A stretch of 64,000 bases of DNA from Rhynchopus sp. YZ270_cl-10 (taxonomy: Eukaryota > Euglenozoa > Diplonemea > Diplonemida > Diplonemidae): the NCBI GenBank assembly GCA_964035575.1, contig OZ037912.1, positions 434,001-498,000 of the forward strand, read 5' to 3'. Below the pieces are notes generated by a model. It was not told the DNA's origin and did not search any database. It saw only the letters and a list, made by a program, of their open reading frames with translations. The position numbers and the translations under genes are program-made. This document shows, one piece after another, positions 20,763 through 30,325 of the stretch (its first letter is position 1; every line of letters begins with the position of its first letter).

Positions 20763-21315
20763 ATGTTTCCCCCCCTTTTTTTTTTTTTGAAAATCTTTGT
20801 GTTTTATTGCCTTTCTCTCTGTGAGTACGCCCTTTTTTTCTTTTTTGCGTGTTTTTGGTTCTTTTGATGATGATTTATACCCTAAGGTGTAGTTCATTGT
20901 TTTCAATCATCTTATTTTTGCGGCAACAATGCCTCTCTTGAGGTGCCAAATTCTACAAAAAAAAAGGCATAAGTTTTATTGTACCCCCTTTTCCTACTCT
21001 TTCAACGTTAAAAGGGGAAAACGACGATGTGGTATGATTACCGTCTTCGTAAAAATGTTCGACCGTAATAAAGTTCGTCCTTTTCAGGATTTTTCTGGAA
21101 GTTCGTCCTTTTTTACGGTCGAACATTTTTACGAAGACGGTAATCCGGATTGTCGTAATCCACATTTTTAGAGTCCGCATTGTCGTTTCCCCACTTTAAG
21201 AAGAACAACGAAGCCACACCTCTCTGCAACAGATACACACACAAATCCTCTCTTTTTTCTAACCCTGTTCCCCTTCCCCTAGTGCATGCATCGCGATAGT
21301 TAGATAAAAAAAACA
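20763..21315. other. Intergenic with a large hairpin
   Basis: T-rich 3' flank. An inverted repeat lies at 21037-21144. The leader of the next gene follows an acceptor AACAG at 21316. Confidence 0.5.
21037..21144. repeat. Hairpin, 32-bp arms
   Basis: ATTACCGTCTTCGTAAAAAT then GTTCGACCGTAA at 21037-21068 is repeated exactly inverted at 21113-21144, with a 44-nt loop holding a direct repeat of GTTCGTCCTTTT. Probably a small MITE or a solo inverted duplication. Confidence 0.85.
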
Positions 21316-21325
21316 GGTTGTCCAC

Positions 21326-23568
21326 ATGCGTCACGGACCGTCCACAGGGATGGGGTCGGCTGCCTCAGGCAAGCAGTACAAATGGGGTCTCATAGTCGCG
21401 TTCATGTTCTTTGTCGCGTACACCTCGGTGTTTGGCCTAAAGGTTGAGCCTGTACGGGAGCCGTCTTTGAACACCCTTGATAACTCAGAGGCCCGGGCAG
21501 AAAAGGTATGTGTTTAAAGTGTGTTTTGAGAGTAATATTCTTAGCGTTCCTTTGTTTGATACACTAATATGGGGGTAATTCTTGTGAATATGACCCCAAA
21601 ATATGTGTGTGTGTGTGTGTGTACACAAGAGGAATATTCGTCGCGTTCCCTTGTTGAAGAATATGTTTAAGGCCCGCAGTACAAAACGCAACGTATCAGT
21701 TGTGGTGTGGTCAAAGGGCACATAGTACACCGTGAAAGACTGTTTTGTAAAAACTTGCACTCCGATCACTTCATAACACCTACACACACGCATGGACAAT
21801 ATATCGCGAAGGACTTTACCCATAACTGATTTCAAAAACACAACAACACAACACAACACAACAGGTCTGGAACGATGCGAAGACCGGAAGACGGGAGGAG
21901 GACTCCTCCTCCGAAGAGAGCAGCAGACAGGACGCAGTGGTCAGCAAGTCCAAGGACGGTATCAGCACTGTTGACGGGGTTCCATACCTGGACCCCCCTT
22001 TTGGATACAACAAGTATGTTGCACAGTGTTTTCAGTCGTCGTCCACAAAAAAAAAACCGTTTTGCATCCTGTGGAAAGAACTCTCAGAGAGTGTCGTCGC
22101 ATTCTTGAATGTTCCGAGCCTTTCTGGTTGGCGAAAGGTTCCCATTTTTTTTTCCCGTTCTTATATTGTACCAAATCCTCTCAATTTATTGCGTTTTTTT
22201 TCTCATTGGCATCATTTTTTCTGGTATCCAACTCTTTTTTTTTTTGTACGCCGGGTATTCGATAACCTACGGGGGTGTCAGTGTCTGCGGTCCCTGAGGG
22301 GGGTTTTTTTTTGCGCATATCAACTTCATTCCTTTTTTCCTTCCAAAACCTGTACAATACCCAGCACACCCTCTACCCTCTTCCCTCTACCCTACACCCC
22401 ACCTATCCACCCCACCCCCACTCAGAAAGCGCAACGTAAAGCGGTGGGAGATGATCTTCAACTCAATCCAGTCAGACAACCGACAGGGGCCATTTGGCGT
22501 TGTCGACTACGGGTATGCACAGCACCTAGACATACAGTGCACACGAGTCGTATTATCGGATACGATAATAATTATCGATACCCAAAAAGTTTACGATAAT
22601 ACCCAGTGGGTATTATCGTAGATGGGTATTAGTAACGTGGGTGTTATGATAATTACCCCTAATTATCGGATACGATAATGCACGATAATTTTTTTTTACA
22701 CGGGGTTTCCACACATAATCGTATCCGGTGACCAAGCACGAAAGGCTTAGATCCATCTCAATACACTTTTGTATAATCTGGGGTGAAGCGTTCCATCCTT
22801 TTCAAACGCTTTCCCCGCGATTTTTCTCCCCAAATTTTCGTTTTTTTTTTTTACCACCTTTTTACCACCTTCCCCCCCTTCCCTCTCTCCCACAGCGCTG
22901 ACGAAGGCTACTTCAGTGTGTCCACTGCCTACGCATTTCCAGAAGCTCGTGTAATCGCATTGGATATGGGAGGGGTTGGCGGGTCCATCTGGAAGAAGGA
23001 CTACGACGTGCTCAGCGTGCAGTCTGGCAAGGCGGAGGAGTACAGTGTGGGGGACCGGTTCACAATCTGCCAGACCGCGGCGAAGCCGGAGCACTTCTTT
23101 GAGCTGTCGAAGGTGGGGGTAGGTCATGAATACCAATTCGTGCTGAGTGTCTTCCATTGGTTCACAATGGAGACCCGCAAGGCCTTCGAAGAGGTGTTAG
23201 TCGCGCTCTTCCGCAACGCAAAAACAACCTTCATCGAGCTCCCCATCGCAGGCGACTACGGCCCCCGCTTCATGAAGCAAGTTGGATCAAAGTACTTTGT
23301 AAAATGGTACGACAAACGCAGTGATATCCATCAGATTATCACGGAGTCACTCAAATCCCAAGGGGTTCAAGGGAGTGTCAGCAAGATCGGCTCCGTCAAA
23401 TGGCTGCCAGGAGACAAAAAGAAGGGCGAAAGGGACTGGGATCGCGAGGTCTTCCGGGTAGACATGCACGACCCCCCGGCGCAGTTTGACTGCCCGAAAC
23501 ACTTTGAGGTGTACGGCTGTGCAAAGGAGACTACTCCTCGCCCCGTTCGTTTCAGCCATTGCAGCTGA
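21326..23568 (+). CDS. Membrane-anchored SAM-dependent methyltransferase-like protein, four exons
   Basis: Exons 21326-21505, 21865-22013, 22426-22512 and 22896-23568 join exactly in frame (1089 nt, 362 residues). Donors are GTATGT, GTATGT and GTATGC; acceptors are CAACAG, CACTCAG and CCCACAG. A short cytosolic N-terminus is followed by a signal anchor (WGLIVAFMFFVAYTSVFGL, about residues 20-38), giving a type II topology. A luminal linker rich in Ser/Glu comes next, then a Rossmann methyltransferase core. Motif I is completed by the last splice: PFGVVDYG joined to ADEGYFSVSTAYAFPEARVIALD. FVLSVFHWF follows where motif IV is expected. The closest general resemblance is to small-molecule or Golgi-type methyltransferases; the substrate is unknown. 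Introns 2 and 3 hold repeat copies. Confidence 0.85.
22235..22340 (+). repeat. Family 2 short repeat inside an intron of the methyltransferase gene
   Basis: GGTATTCGATAACCTACGGG, GTCAGTGTCTGCGGTCCCTG and CGCATATCAACTTCATTCC. Inserted in intron 2; its T-rich tail is followed by the acceptor pyrimidine tract. Confidence 0.7.
22524..22700. repeat. Palindromic ATTATCG-rich element inside an intron
   Basis: Starts CCTAGA then CATACAGTGCACACGAGTCG, matching the end of the hairpin element at 16061. It continues with TATCGGATACGATAAT palindromes in both orientations. No matching right end is found. It lies in intron 3. Confidence 0.6.
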
Positions 23569-24435
23569 TCGGGGTTTGGGTGGGTGGTGGGGGAAGTGGG
23601 GGATATGAGAATGAGGGGGGAGAGAATAGGAGAAATTCTTTCTTTCCCCCCCAAAGAAAGTGGAGATTGCACAACTGTGGCAACACAACCCCGAGGCAAC
23701 TACACTACTCCAACAATTTATCAAAAAAATAACATTTTTTTTTTTTTTTGTTCAGAATCCCCAAGAGGTTTTTTTTGTTTTTGCACAAAAATAAAACGCC
23801 CTTTCTTTTTTAACACATACACAACCAAAAAGACCCCATCTTTAAACGCATCATAACCCTTTGGGTGGCATTGGGCACAGAAGCCACTTGATGGTACGGT
23901 GCTTTAACGGGGTTTGAGAAAAGAAGAAAAAAAAAAAGTGAAAGTCTGTATAAAAGAGAACGCATTATTACAATAACCATAACCATAACCAATTAACCAC
24001 AGAAAAAAAGGGAAGAAGACTAGCAGGTTGCCCTGTATAATGAAATAAAGAAGAAAAAAAGAGCTTTTTTTTTACGCACCTTCCTCAACAAAGCTACACG
24101 GTCTTTCACCGCATCTGCCATCTCCTCCTCACGGGGTCTCCGGTCTAAAATTATATCTTAATCTCCTTCTCCGAGCACACGAAGCATCCAATAAAACAGA
24201 CGGACGCATCAAGACACGAGGAGAACAATCCATACAATCATCTCGAGGAACGGTATGCGTTGGCTCATCCATCCTGGCCTCGCAACTGCCTAGTCATCTC
24301 TTCCATCTGCGACTGCTGATGCTGCAATCGACCTTCAAACTCCCCCCGCATATTCCATGTCCTGCGTCGCCATCTCAGTTTGGTGGTACGAAGCTTCTAC
24401 TCTTATAGAGTACTCCCAACCGGACGCAGGAAGAG
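23569..24435. other. Intergenic with a family 6 repeat and antisense coding-like scraps
   Basis: A family 6 copy lies at 23660-23725. On the minus strand two short stretches have coding-like codons: about 24371-24265 (MRGEFEGRLQHQQSQMEEMT) and about 24150-24075 (RRPREEEMADAVKDRVALLR). They are not joined by an open frame or clear splice sites and look like a remnant of an unrecognised coiled-coil gene. Confidence 0.4.
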
Positions 24436-24540
24436 GGTGTGTCTATAGTAGGCGCAAGCCATCAAGCCTGCACTGATTACGTCCCTTGCCATTTTGTACA
24501 CACCGCCCGTCGTTGCTAACCGATTGGCTGTAGGATAGAG
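24436..24540 (+). pseudogene. Small-subunit rRNA 3'-end fragment (degraded)
   Basis: The stretch TAGTAGGCGCAAGCCATCA, TGATTACGTCCC, GCCATTTTGTACACACCGCC and CGTCGTTG corresponds to the universally conserved 3' region of eukaryotic SSU rRNA (helix 44 base and mRNA channel). Single-base insertions (CCCTTGCC, CATTTTGT) and the loss of similarity after about 24540 show that it is an isolated, decayed piece rather than a functional gene. CCATTTGTACAC and GTCGTTG at these positions are characteristic of Euglenozoa. No rRNA flanks are seen on either side. Confidence 0.85.
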
Positions 24541-24851
24541 TTTGGGAGGTTGTTTTTTTTTTCTGGATTCCGGTTTAGACATATCCTTCGATGTAGTGTG
24601 TACCGCTTCAGAGCGTACAACCCCCAACCCCGACCTCGCGGGTCTCACCCTCCCCCCCTTCAACAAAACACCACCACAGCACACACCACACCACCTCCCA
24701 CCCCCTTCCAATTTATGCAACACATACCCTAACGAACCGGGTCCACCACCACCACCACCACTCCATTAAACCACCCCCCCCTTTTCCTCTAGCAAACATT
24801 GCATATACCTCCTCTTAGCGTTTCTCTAGATACCCCTGGTGTTAAAAAGCA

Positions 24852-27428
24852 ATGGACGGTGCCGAGACTGGACAGGAGCAGAAGCAGAAGCAAGAAAAAG
24901 AAAAAGAAGAAGAAGAACACCAGAAAGAGGAATGCTCCGGGTCGCCCTACCCGGTCCCCGCAACCCCGCCGTCTCCACACATCTCAGCCCCGATCCCTAG
25001 CGTGGCGTCTGAGGATATTGCGCCTACTCCAGGAACACCTCCGTCACCATCCCCTCTGTCGCCTTCTCCGCATGCCCCTACCCCAAAGAAGCCGCACCGA
25101 AAGCTCCGTCACCTCAAATCAGATTTGCACAGCAATGATTGGGTCCCAGCTGGGGCGCGTTCACCGCATCAGTTCAACCCTAATTCGCCGGGCAGAAAGG
25201 GGCATGGACCTCCAGTATGGGTGGTCACCCCTGCGATGCGCGCTGTGCAGACCGAAGAGATTACCCGGAGAAGCAGGAGATGGCACCTCGAAACCGATAC
25301 ATGGCGTGATATGCACGCTAACGGCATGCTCCGTTCCATCCACACCCTAGCAAACACTGCAGCCGACACCTTAGATGCACTGCACCTTACGTCTCTTGCA
25401 TTGCTCCACACCTACGATAGACAGGAACGGTTTTTGAGTGAACTTCGTCACCTTCATTCAATCCGCCGCACCGAACGCGCTCAGGTATACAGAGAAACAT
25501 GCAGAGAGGCTTCTGCAACTTATACTGCAGCGTCCACCTCTGCGATGGGAGGGTTGAATAATAAGCAACTTCACGCTGTGGCGAGGGGTTTGAAAGAAAG
25601 CAGCAAGGCATGCCCGGTGAAGAGAGAAAAAGAGGTGTGTGGAGCAAGCAAAACGCATTTGGTAGGGTTATGCGGGTTTTTGAGGGATGCGTGGTGTGAG
25701 AAGAGGGGTGGGGTGCTGGCAGAGCTGATCGCAAACCTGGTTGCCCCGGCGGAAGGGGAGCAGTCTCCAGACTCACCGTTAGGCGCAAGCACGACGCTAC
25801 GTTCTCCTGCACACCTTCTGCATGCAAATAACAACAACACCGACAGCGCCGAAGAGGAGGCCACAAAACGCTCCATCCTCGCGCTCGCTGCAGACCACCT
25901 CTACGAACAAAAACACACCTTCTACCCTGGCCTCTCGCGTCTCGAACTTCTCGTTCTCTTACTCTACACTATGGCCGGTCCAGACATTGACTCCTTAATG
26001 ACATTTGATAGCGTCCCCGACTATGACGTATCCCCTGAGGAATGGACCTCATATGCAGCGAGGTATAAGTCGACCAGAAACCAGCCGATTTTTTCGGAGG
26101 TGAATTGGGCGTTGCGGACGGCCCCGGCGTTTGATGCGTCGGATCCGAGTCCACAGCATGTGGTGATGCGGAAGTGGGTGAAATATATTGTTCTGCTTTC
26201 CGCGATATCCGCAAGGGGCAGTGTCGTAGGGGGGAAGGCGTTGGCAAGGGGGTTGGCTGCATTGCCGGAAAGTGTGGTCGGGGAGTATTTGGGGTTGAAG
26301 AGAGGGGATGAGTTTCGGTGGCCGGCATTGTCGTCGTGTGCGTTGGATGTTTCGGTGAGTGAGTCGTATATTAGTGGTAGCGCGGCAAACGCAACAAAAA
26401 TGACGGACGATGAAGAAAAAGAACGTCGCAAAGCACGGAGACAACGTCGTCGGAAAGATGAGCCCCCACCACCGCCTCCCCCTCCCGCAGCGATTTTGTT
26501 TCTTATCCGGAAGGTTGGTGTCGGGGTTAATCTTCAACGAATCTCTAAATACCCGAAAGAAGCGGAACACCTCCTCCCTATTATGACGTGCTTCTCCGTG
26601 GACACGATCACCACCCCAGCCTACTATAGATCCTATCTCGAAGGAACCGCACCAATCGACAAAGAAACCAAAGAATATATCGTCTCCGATCCTCAGCATG
26701 TTACGGTGCATTGTGCGTTTTCTGGTCTTCTGCTTGATAGTCATGCAGTAAAGACACAGAGTACCGTTTCAATGGAAGGTGGTTCAAATGGTACTAGTAT
26801 AACCTTAAAAGAGTTGTTGGAGCGTGCGAGGCAGTCGGGGAAGGATGATTCGCGGTTGTTGAAACAGCATTTGGCGGAGTTGCATAATGGTGCCATGGGC
26901 GGGGAGGTGGCAGATGCGGCGCAGGCTTTAGCAACATTCCTCTCTGCGGAAGAAGCTGAGCGGTCGAGGCGTGGAGGACACCTCCTGCACACAGGGGCTT
27001 CTTACATGAAGGTGCGCCTGCCGATTGGTGCGTTAGGGCCTTTATCGGAAAGACCCAAGCCACAAAGGATACATCCTCCGTCAGAACGGTTGACGCGGTT
27101 GACAGAATCGCACAAAAGCAAAGGGTTTACAGACAGAAAGGTGTTGGGGAAGGTGAGAGGGGTGAGGGGTGGTGGAGGTGGGGTGCCGCCACCGACACGG
27201 ACGACGCAAAGCACGGAGGCGCGTGTGCAGATGCAGGAAGAGGTGCGTGCAGAGCTCCGTAGTGAGCGAACGCCTCCGCCGCACAGCCCGGCTGCAGGGG
27301 GGCGGGTGTGGTGTGGGCATGTTGGAGGGGGTGGTGGAGGAGGAGGAGGAGGAGGAGGTCCACGTACGCCACGTACACCACACACACCACGAACTCCAGG
27401 AAAGATCAGTCGTGGAAATGTTGTGTAG
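24852..27428 (+). CDS. ADP-ribosyltransferase of the arginine (R-S-ExE) type
   Basis: An 858-residue, single-exon protein without signal peptide or membrane segment. Residues 1-110 are Glu/Lys- then Pro/Ser-rich and disordered. Residues 120-370 are helical. From about 370 an ADP-ribosyltransferase fold can be followed: LELLVLLLYTM; a NWALR helix; ARGL with Arg466; the strand WPALSSCALD with Ser494-Ser495; and, after a polyproline insertion (about residues 515-545), ILFLI...ISKYPKEAEHLLP with Glu570-x-Glu572. Order and spacing match the R-S-ExE class, which transfers ADP-ribose from NAD to arginine. A basic Gly/Pro-rich tail follows with a second glycine run. The target is unknown; a cytosolic or nuclear site is inferred from the lack of targeting signals. 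Start: first ATG after acceptor AGs at 24792 and 24829. Confidence 0.8.
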   Translation: MDGAETGQEQKQKQEKEKEEEEHQKEECSGSPYPVPATPPSPHISAPIPSVASEDIAPTPGTPPSPSPLSPSPHAPTPKKPHRKLRHLKSDLHSNDWVPAGARSPHQFNPNSPGRKGHGPPVWVVTPAMRAVQTEEITRRSRRWHLETDTWRDMHANGMLRSIHTLANTAADTLDALHLTSLALLHTYDRQERFLSELRHLHSIRRTERAQVYRETCREASATYTAASTSAMGGLNNKQLHAVARGLKESSKACPVKREKEVCGASKTHLVGLCGFLRDAWCEKRGGVLAELIANLVAPAEGEQSPDSPLGASTTLRSPAHLLHANNNNTDSAEEEATKRSILALAADHLYEQKHTFYPGLSRLELLVLLLYTMAGPDIDSLMTFDSVPDYDVSPEEWTSYAARYKSTRNQPIFSEVNWALRTAPAFDASDPSPQHVVMRKWVKYIVLLSAISARGSVVGGKALARGLAALPESVVGEYLGLKRGDEFRWPALSSCALDVSVSESYISGSAANATKMTDDEEKERRKARRQRRRKDEPPPPPPPPAAILFLIRKVGVGVNLQRISKYPKEAEHLLPIMTCFSVDTITTPAYYRSYLEGTAPIDKETKEYIVSDPQHVTVHCAFSGLLLDSHAVKTQSTVSMEGGSNGTSITLKELLERARQSGKDDSRLLKQHLAELHNGAMGGEVADAAQALATFLSAEEAERSRRGGHLLHTGASYMKVRLPIGALGPLSERPKPQRIHPPSERLTRLTESHKSKGFTDRKVLGKVRGVRGGGGGVPPPTRTTQSTEARVQMQEEVRAELRSERTPPPHSPAAGGRVWCGHVGGGGGGGGGGGGPRTPRTPHTPRTPGKISRGNVV

Positions 27429-28212
27429 GGTATTTATCAGGGTAAAACCATGTTGGGTAATAAAAAACGAAAGAAAAAAAGAGTGATTTTTGGAGTGTTT
27501 TTTTTTTGCCTAGAATGATACCTAAGCAGGGAAAGTCTTGGGTTCAGTGGTGCCGATTCAATTTTTTTTTCCCCCGGAGGGTGTCCTCTTATGTGGGGTG
27601 CGTTCTTTGTGCGTGTTTTTGATTGTTTGTTTGTACCCTTTTTCTCTTTTGCTTGTTTGTATATTGTCTTGTTTGTTTTGTTTGTTTATTTACTTTTTTG
27701 TTGATATATTGTGTGATTGCTCATGGTGTCTCACATAGAATGCTATCTACTTGAACACATGCCATTCATGGCATAAGGGGAGGGTCTGGAGGGGAGGGGG
27801 TGTCCACTACACACCATTATTTTTAAGGTGACTAAGCAACGAGAGACTTAGGTTCATCTTATAAACTTTTTCTTTTTGTTTTGTTTTTGCCAAATGAACT
27901 GAAAAAACATAATATAGAAAGCTGCGCGCGTATAGATGTAATGAACACCGTACCCCCCCAACCATCACACCACCCCCCCTGAAACGTTTTTTTGCACCTA
28001 CTCCATGATGTAGTGGTGGCAAAGCCCGCCCTCTCACCTCTCGCCTCTCGCCTCACCCTTTTGGCAGAATGTCTGCCCCGAAGGTTTCATCCTTGCACTA
28101 TACGAGCAGATCTGCCACTTGATTGTGAACAGAAAAAGGCTTATTTAAAAAATTTCCCGCCCACTTTCGTTCCTTTGAGTTGAATGAATTGAATAACACT
28201 CCCACAATGCAG
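27429..28212. other. Intergenic with a family 4 repeat
   Basis: T-rich and TTGT-rich sequence. A good family 4 copy (GTGACTAAGCAACGAGAGAC, then TTAGGTTCATCTTATAAAC) is at 27828-27872. No coding-like ORF on either strand. Confidence 0.5.
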
Positions 28213-28225
28213 ATACAAAACAGAA

Positions 28226-29983
28226 ATGAGGTGCCTTAAGCGCGCGCTGTCCCTTGATGGCACACTGGGGAAGCGGGAGCAGCGCAAGCGCACGCTGTTC
28301 TTTGTGATCAACGCCACGTGTCTGTTGACGTCTGTCTCAATGATTGTGGCGAGCCCTGAGAATGCCAGTGTGGGTCTGGTGGCGGCCAACTACTGCTTGA
28401 TGATCGCGCTTCCTGTGTTCGGTATTATATATGTGCTGGGGGGGTGGCAGCTGACCCCAGCTGTGATCGTGGGGGTGGCATGGGCGTTTTGTGTGAGCGT
28501 CATGGCAGGCGACCTCGTGATGAGAACCTTTGGCGAGGCATCCTGGGCACTTCTCGTCCTTGTGGTCGACTTCCTCCTGGTGATGCAGGTCGATGCGCGC
28601 TACACCGTCGCTGTCGTGCTCGCTGCAGTGGCCTGGCTCTGTCTCATGGCGTTGGAGGAAAACTTCCGATTTGGCATATTCGACATGCCCGGTCTGCACC
28701 CACAAGGCAGCAGCATAGGACGAAGGGTTGATTACGACCAAAAAGGTGACTGTGTCAATCTACCCTGTCGCACCGGGTCCATGGTACAATTGATACTCTC
28801 AGTGCAAGTCTTCGTGATTGACTTCATTGCAACGCGCGGGTTTGCACGAGAGATCCTGAAGGAGCAGGCAATGATGCAGAAAACGATCAACACGGTGCAG
28901 GAGATTGCGTCGCTCCTCGCAGGGTACGACGTGGAGAGGGTGGCTGAGCTGCTTGCGGAGCATGAGGGGCACCTGCCTGAGGAGATGACAGAGGCATTGC
29001 GGTCGTTGGAGGAGAACCTGCGTGTGTACAAAGCGTACCTCCCGAAGACGTGTCTGCCGTTTGGTGAGTACGTCCCTCAGGACAATCATGCTCTTGTGCA
29101 TGACGACTCAGACAGCGACGCCAAGCTTTCCAGTCAGACATCGTCCATGTCAAGTGTGCAAGCAGTTGTGCAGCCGCCTTTGAGATTGACGTCCACGAAG
29201 GCAACGCTGCTGACGATGAACATCAAAGACACGTTGCTCTGTTTGGAGAGGGATACCGCTTCCTTCGCACAGCTCTTCACATCAGTTCTTTCAAGCACAC
29301 TAGACACCATGAGCGCATGGCGTGGGATGGTGGACGTGTTTGTGGGTGACAGGATTCACTGCTCGTTCAACGCGTCGAGGCAGTGTGCGAACCACGCCAC
29401 CTCAGCACTGCACACTGCAACGATGTTGATGCAGGGAGGTGGCGAAGTGAGGACCCATGTGAACATGGGTGTTGCGATGGGGAAGGTGCTGCGTGGTGAC
29501 ATGGGCTGCCACGTGATGCGTCGCTTCAGCATGGTGGGTGCTCTTGTGCGTGACGTGCTCGCGATAGAACGTGCAGGACGTGTACTGGGGTGTGATGTGC
29601 TGTGCAACCGTCTGTGCTTCAGCGATGCTGAGTGCGAACACAACCTGCGTCTGATTCCGTGCAAAGTGGAACTTGCTGCAAACCGCGAAGCAGAGGTGCT
29701 TGGTGAGCTGGTTGTGTTGATGGAAGCGTCTGCTGTACCTGTGGACGAATGGATGTACCAGATTGGCGAGAAGAAGGACTGGGAGGACTACAACCAAGCA
29801 GTGCGTGGGTACTTGAAGGGTGAGACGTCAGCAGAGGCTGTTTCAGCAGCAGCGCAGACAGGTGCCTGCGCACTTTACCCAGTAAAGGTGAAGGTTGCGC
29901 TAGTCAGAGGCGCTGTGCTGCGCGTTCCTGTGCACGGTTTTTACGCGCACGAGAAGACAAATCTTGGGATGATGGATGTTTGA
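28226..29983 (+). CDS. Polytopic membrane protein with a degenerate nucleotide-cyclase-like domain
   Basis: A 585-residue, single-exon protein. The first 210 residues hold about six hydrophobic segments (such as LVAANYCLMIALPVFGIIYV and WALLVLVVDFLLVMQVDARY). Then comes a helical linker ending in NLRVYKAYLPKTCLPFG, whose counterpart (ILECYRPYLPESLF) precedes the cyclase of the receptor at 52596. Residues about 320-500 follow the order of a class III cyclase fold (VDVFVGDRIHCSFNASRQCA, VNMGVAMGKVLRGDMG, MRRFSMVGALVRDVLAIERA). The two metal-binding aspartates and the substrate-specifying residues cannot be identified, so it is probably catalytically inactive, perhaps a regulatory partner. The start lies 13 nt after the acceptor ATGCAG at 28212. 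Confidence 0.7.
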   Translation: MRCLKRALSLDGTLGKREQRKRTLFFVINATCLLTSVSMIVASPENASVGLVAANYCLMIALPVFGIIYVLGGWQLTPAVIVGVAWAFCVSVMAGDLVMRTFGEASWALLVLVVDFLLVMQVDARYTVAVVLAAVAWLCLMALEENFRFGIFDMPGLHPQGSSIGRRVDYDQKGDCVNLPCRTGSMVQLILSVQVFVIDFIATRGFAREILKEQAMMQKTINTVQEIASLLAGYDVERVAELLAEHEGHLPEEMTEALRSLEENLRVYKAYLPKTCLPFGEYVPQDNHALVHDDSDSDAKLSSQTSSMSSVQAVVQPPLRLTSTKATLLTMNIKDTLLCLERDTASFAQLFTSVLSSTLDTMSAWRGMVDVFVGDRIHCSFNASRQCANHATSALHTATMLMQGGGEVRTHVNMGVAMGKVLRGDMGCHVMRRFSMVGALVRDVLAIERAGRVLGCDVLCNRLCFSDAECEHNLRLIPCKVELAANREAEVLGELVVLMEASAVPVDEWMYQIGEKKDWEDYNQAVRGYLKGETSAEAVSAAAQTGACALYPVKVKVALVRGAVLRVPVHGFYAHEKTNLGMMDV

Positions 29984-30325
29984 AAATACACTACTGCAAT
30001 ATTTCCATATTTGCAGTCTTTTGTTCCCCTAATATCTCTCCCAGTGTACCAAGGTACACTGCCAGCGGTTATATCTTAAGCCTACTTCCGTCCACAAACC
30101 CAGCGCGTTCCCAGCGCGATAACAATAGTGGTAATATATATGTGCACAAGAGGCACATTCATCTTACAAGCTTTTCCTTTGTTTTGTTTCTATCTGACCC
30201 ATCCTTTCGCTAAATCCTTAAGAAACACTCACCCCCCTTTCTATACAACACCCCCCAATAGCAATATCACCACCACCCCCTACCAGCACACACACCACCA
30301 CCACTACCACCGCAACCATGTGCAC

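Noticed and set aside
30128-30325. Extending the LRR protein to the upstream start at 30128
   Set aside because: The added 66 residues are low-complexity His/Thr/Pro translation of a leader that contains an acceptor AG. The signal peptide begins at 30326.
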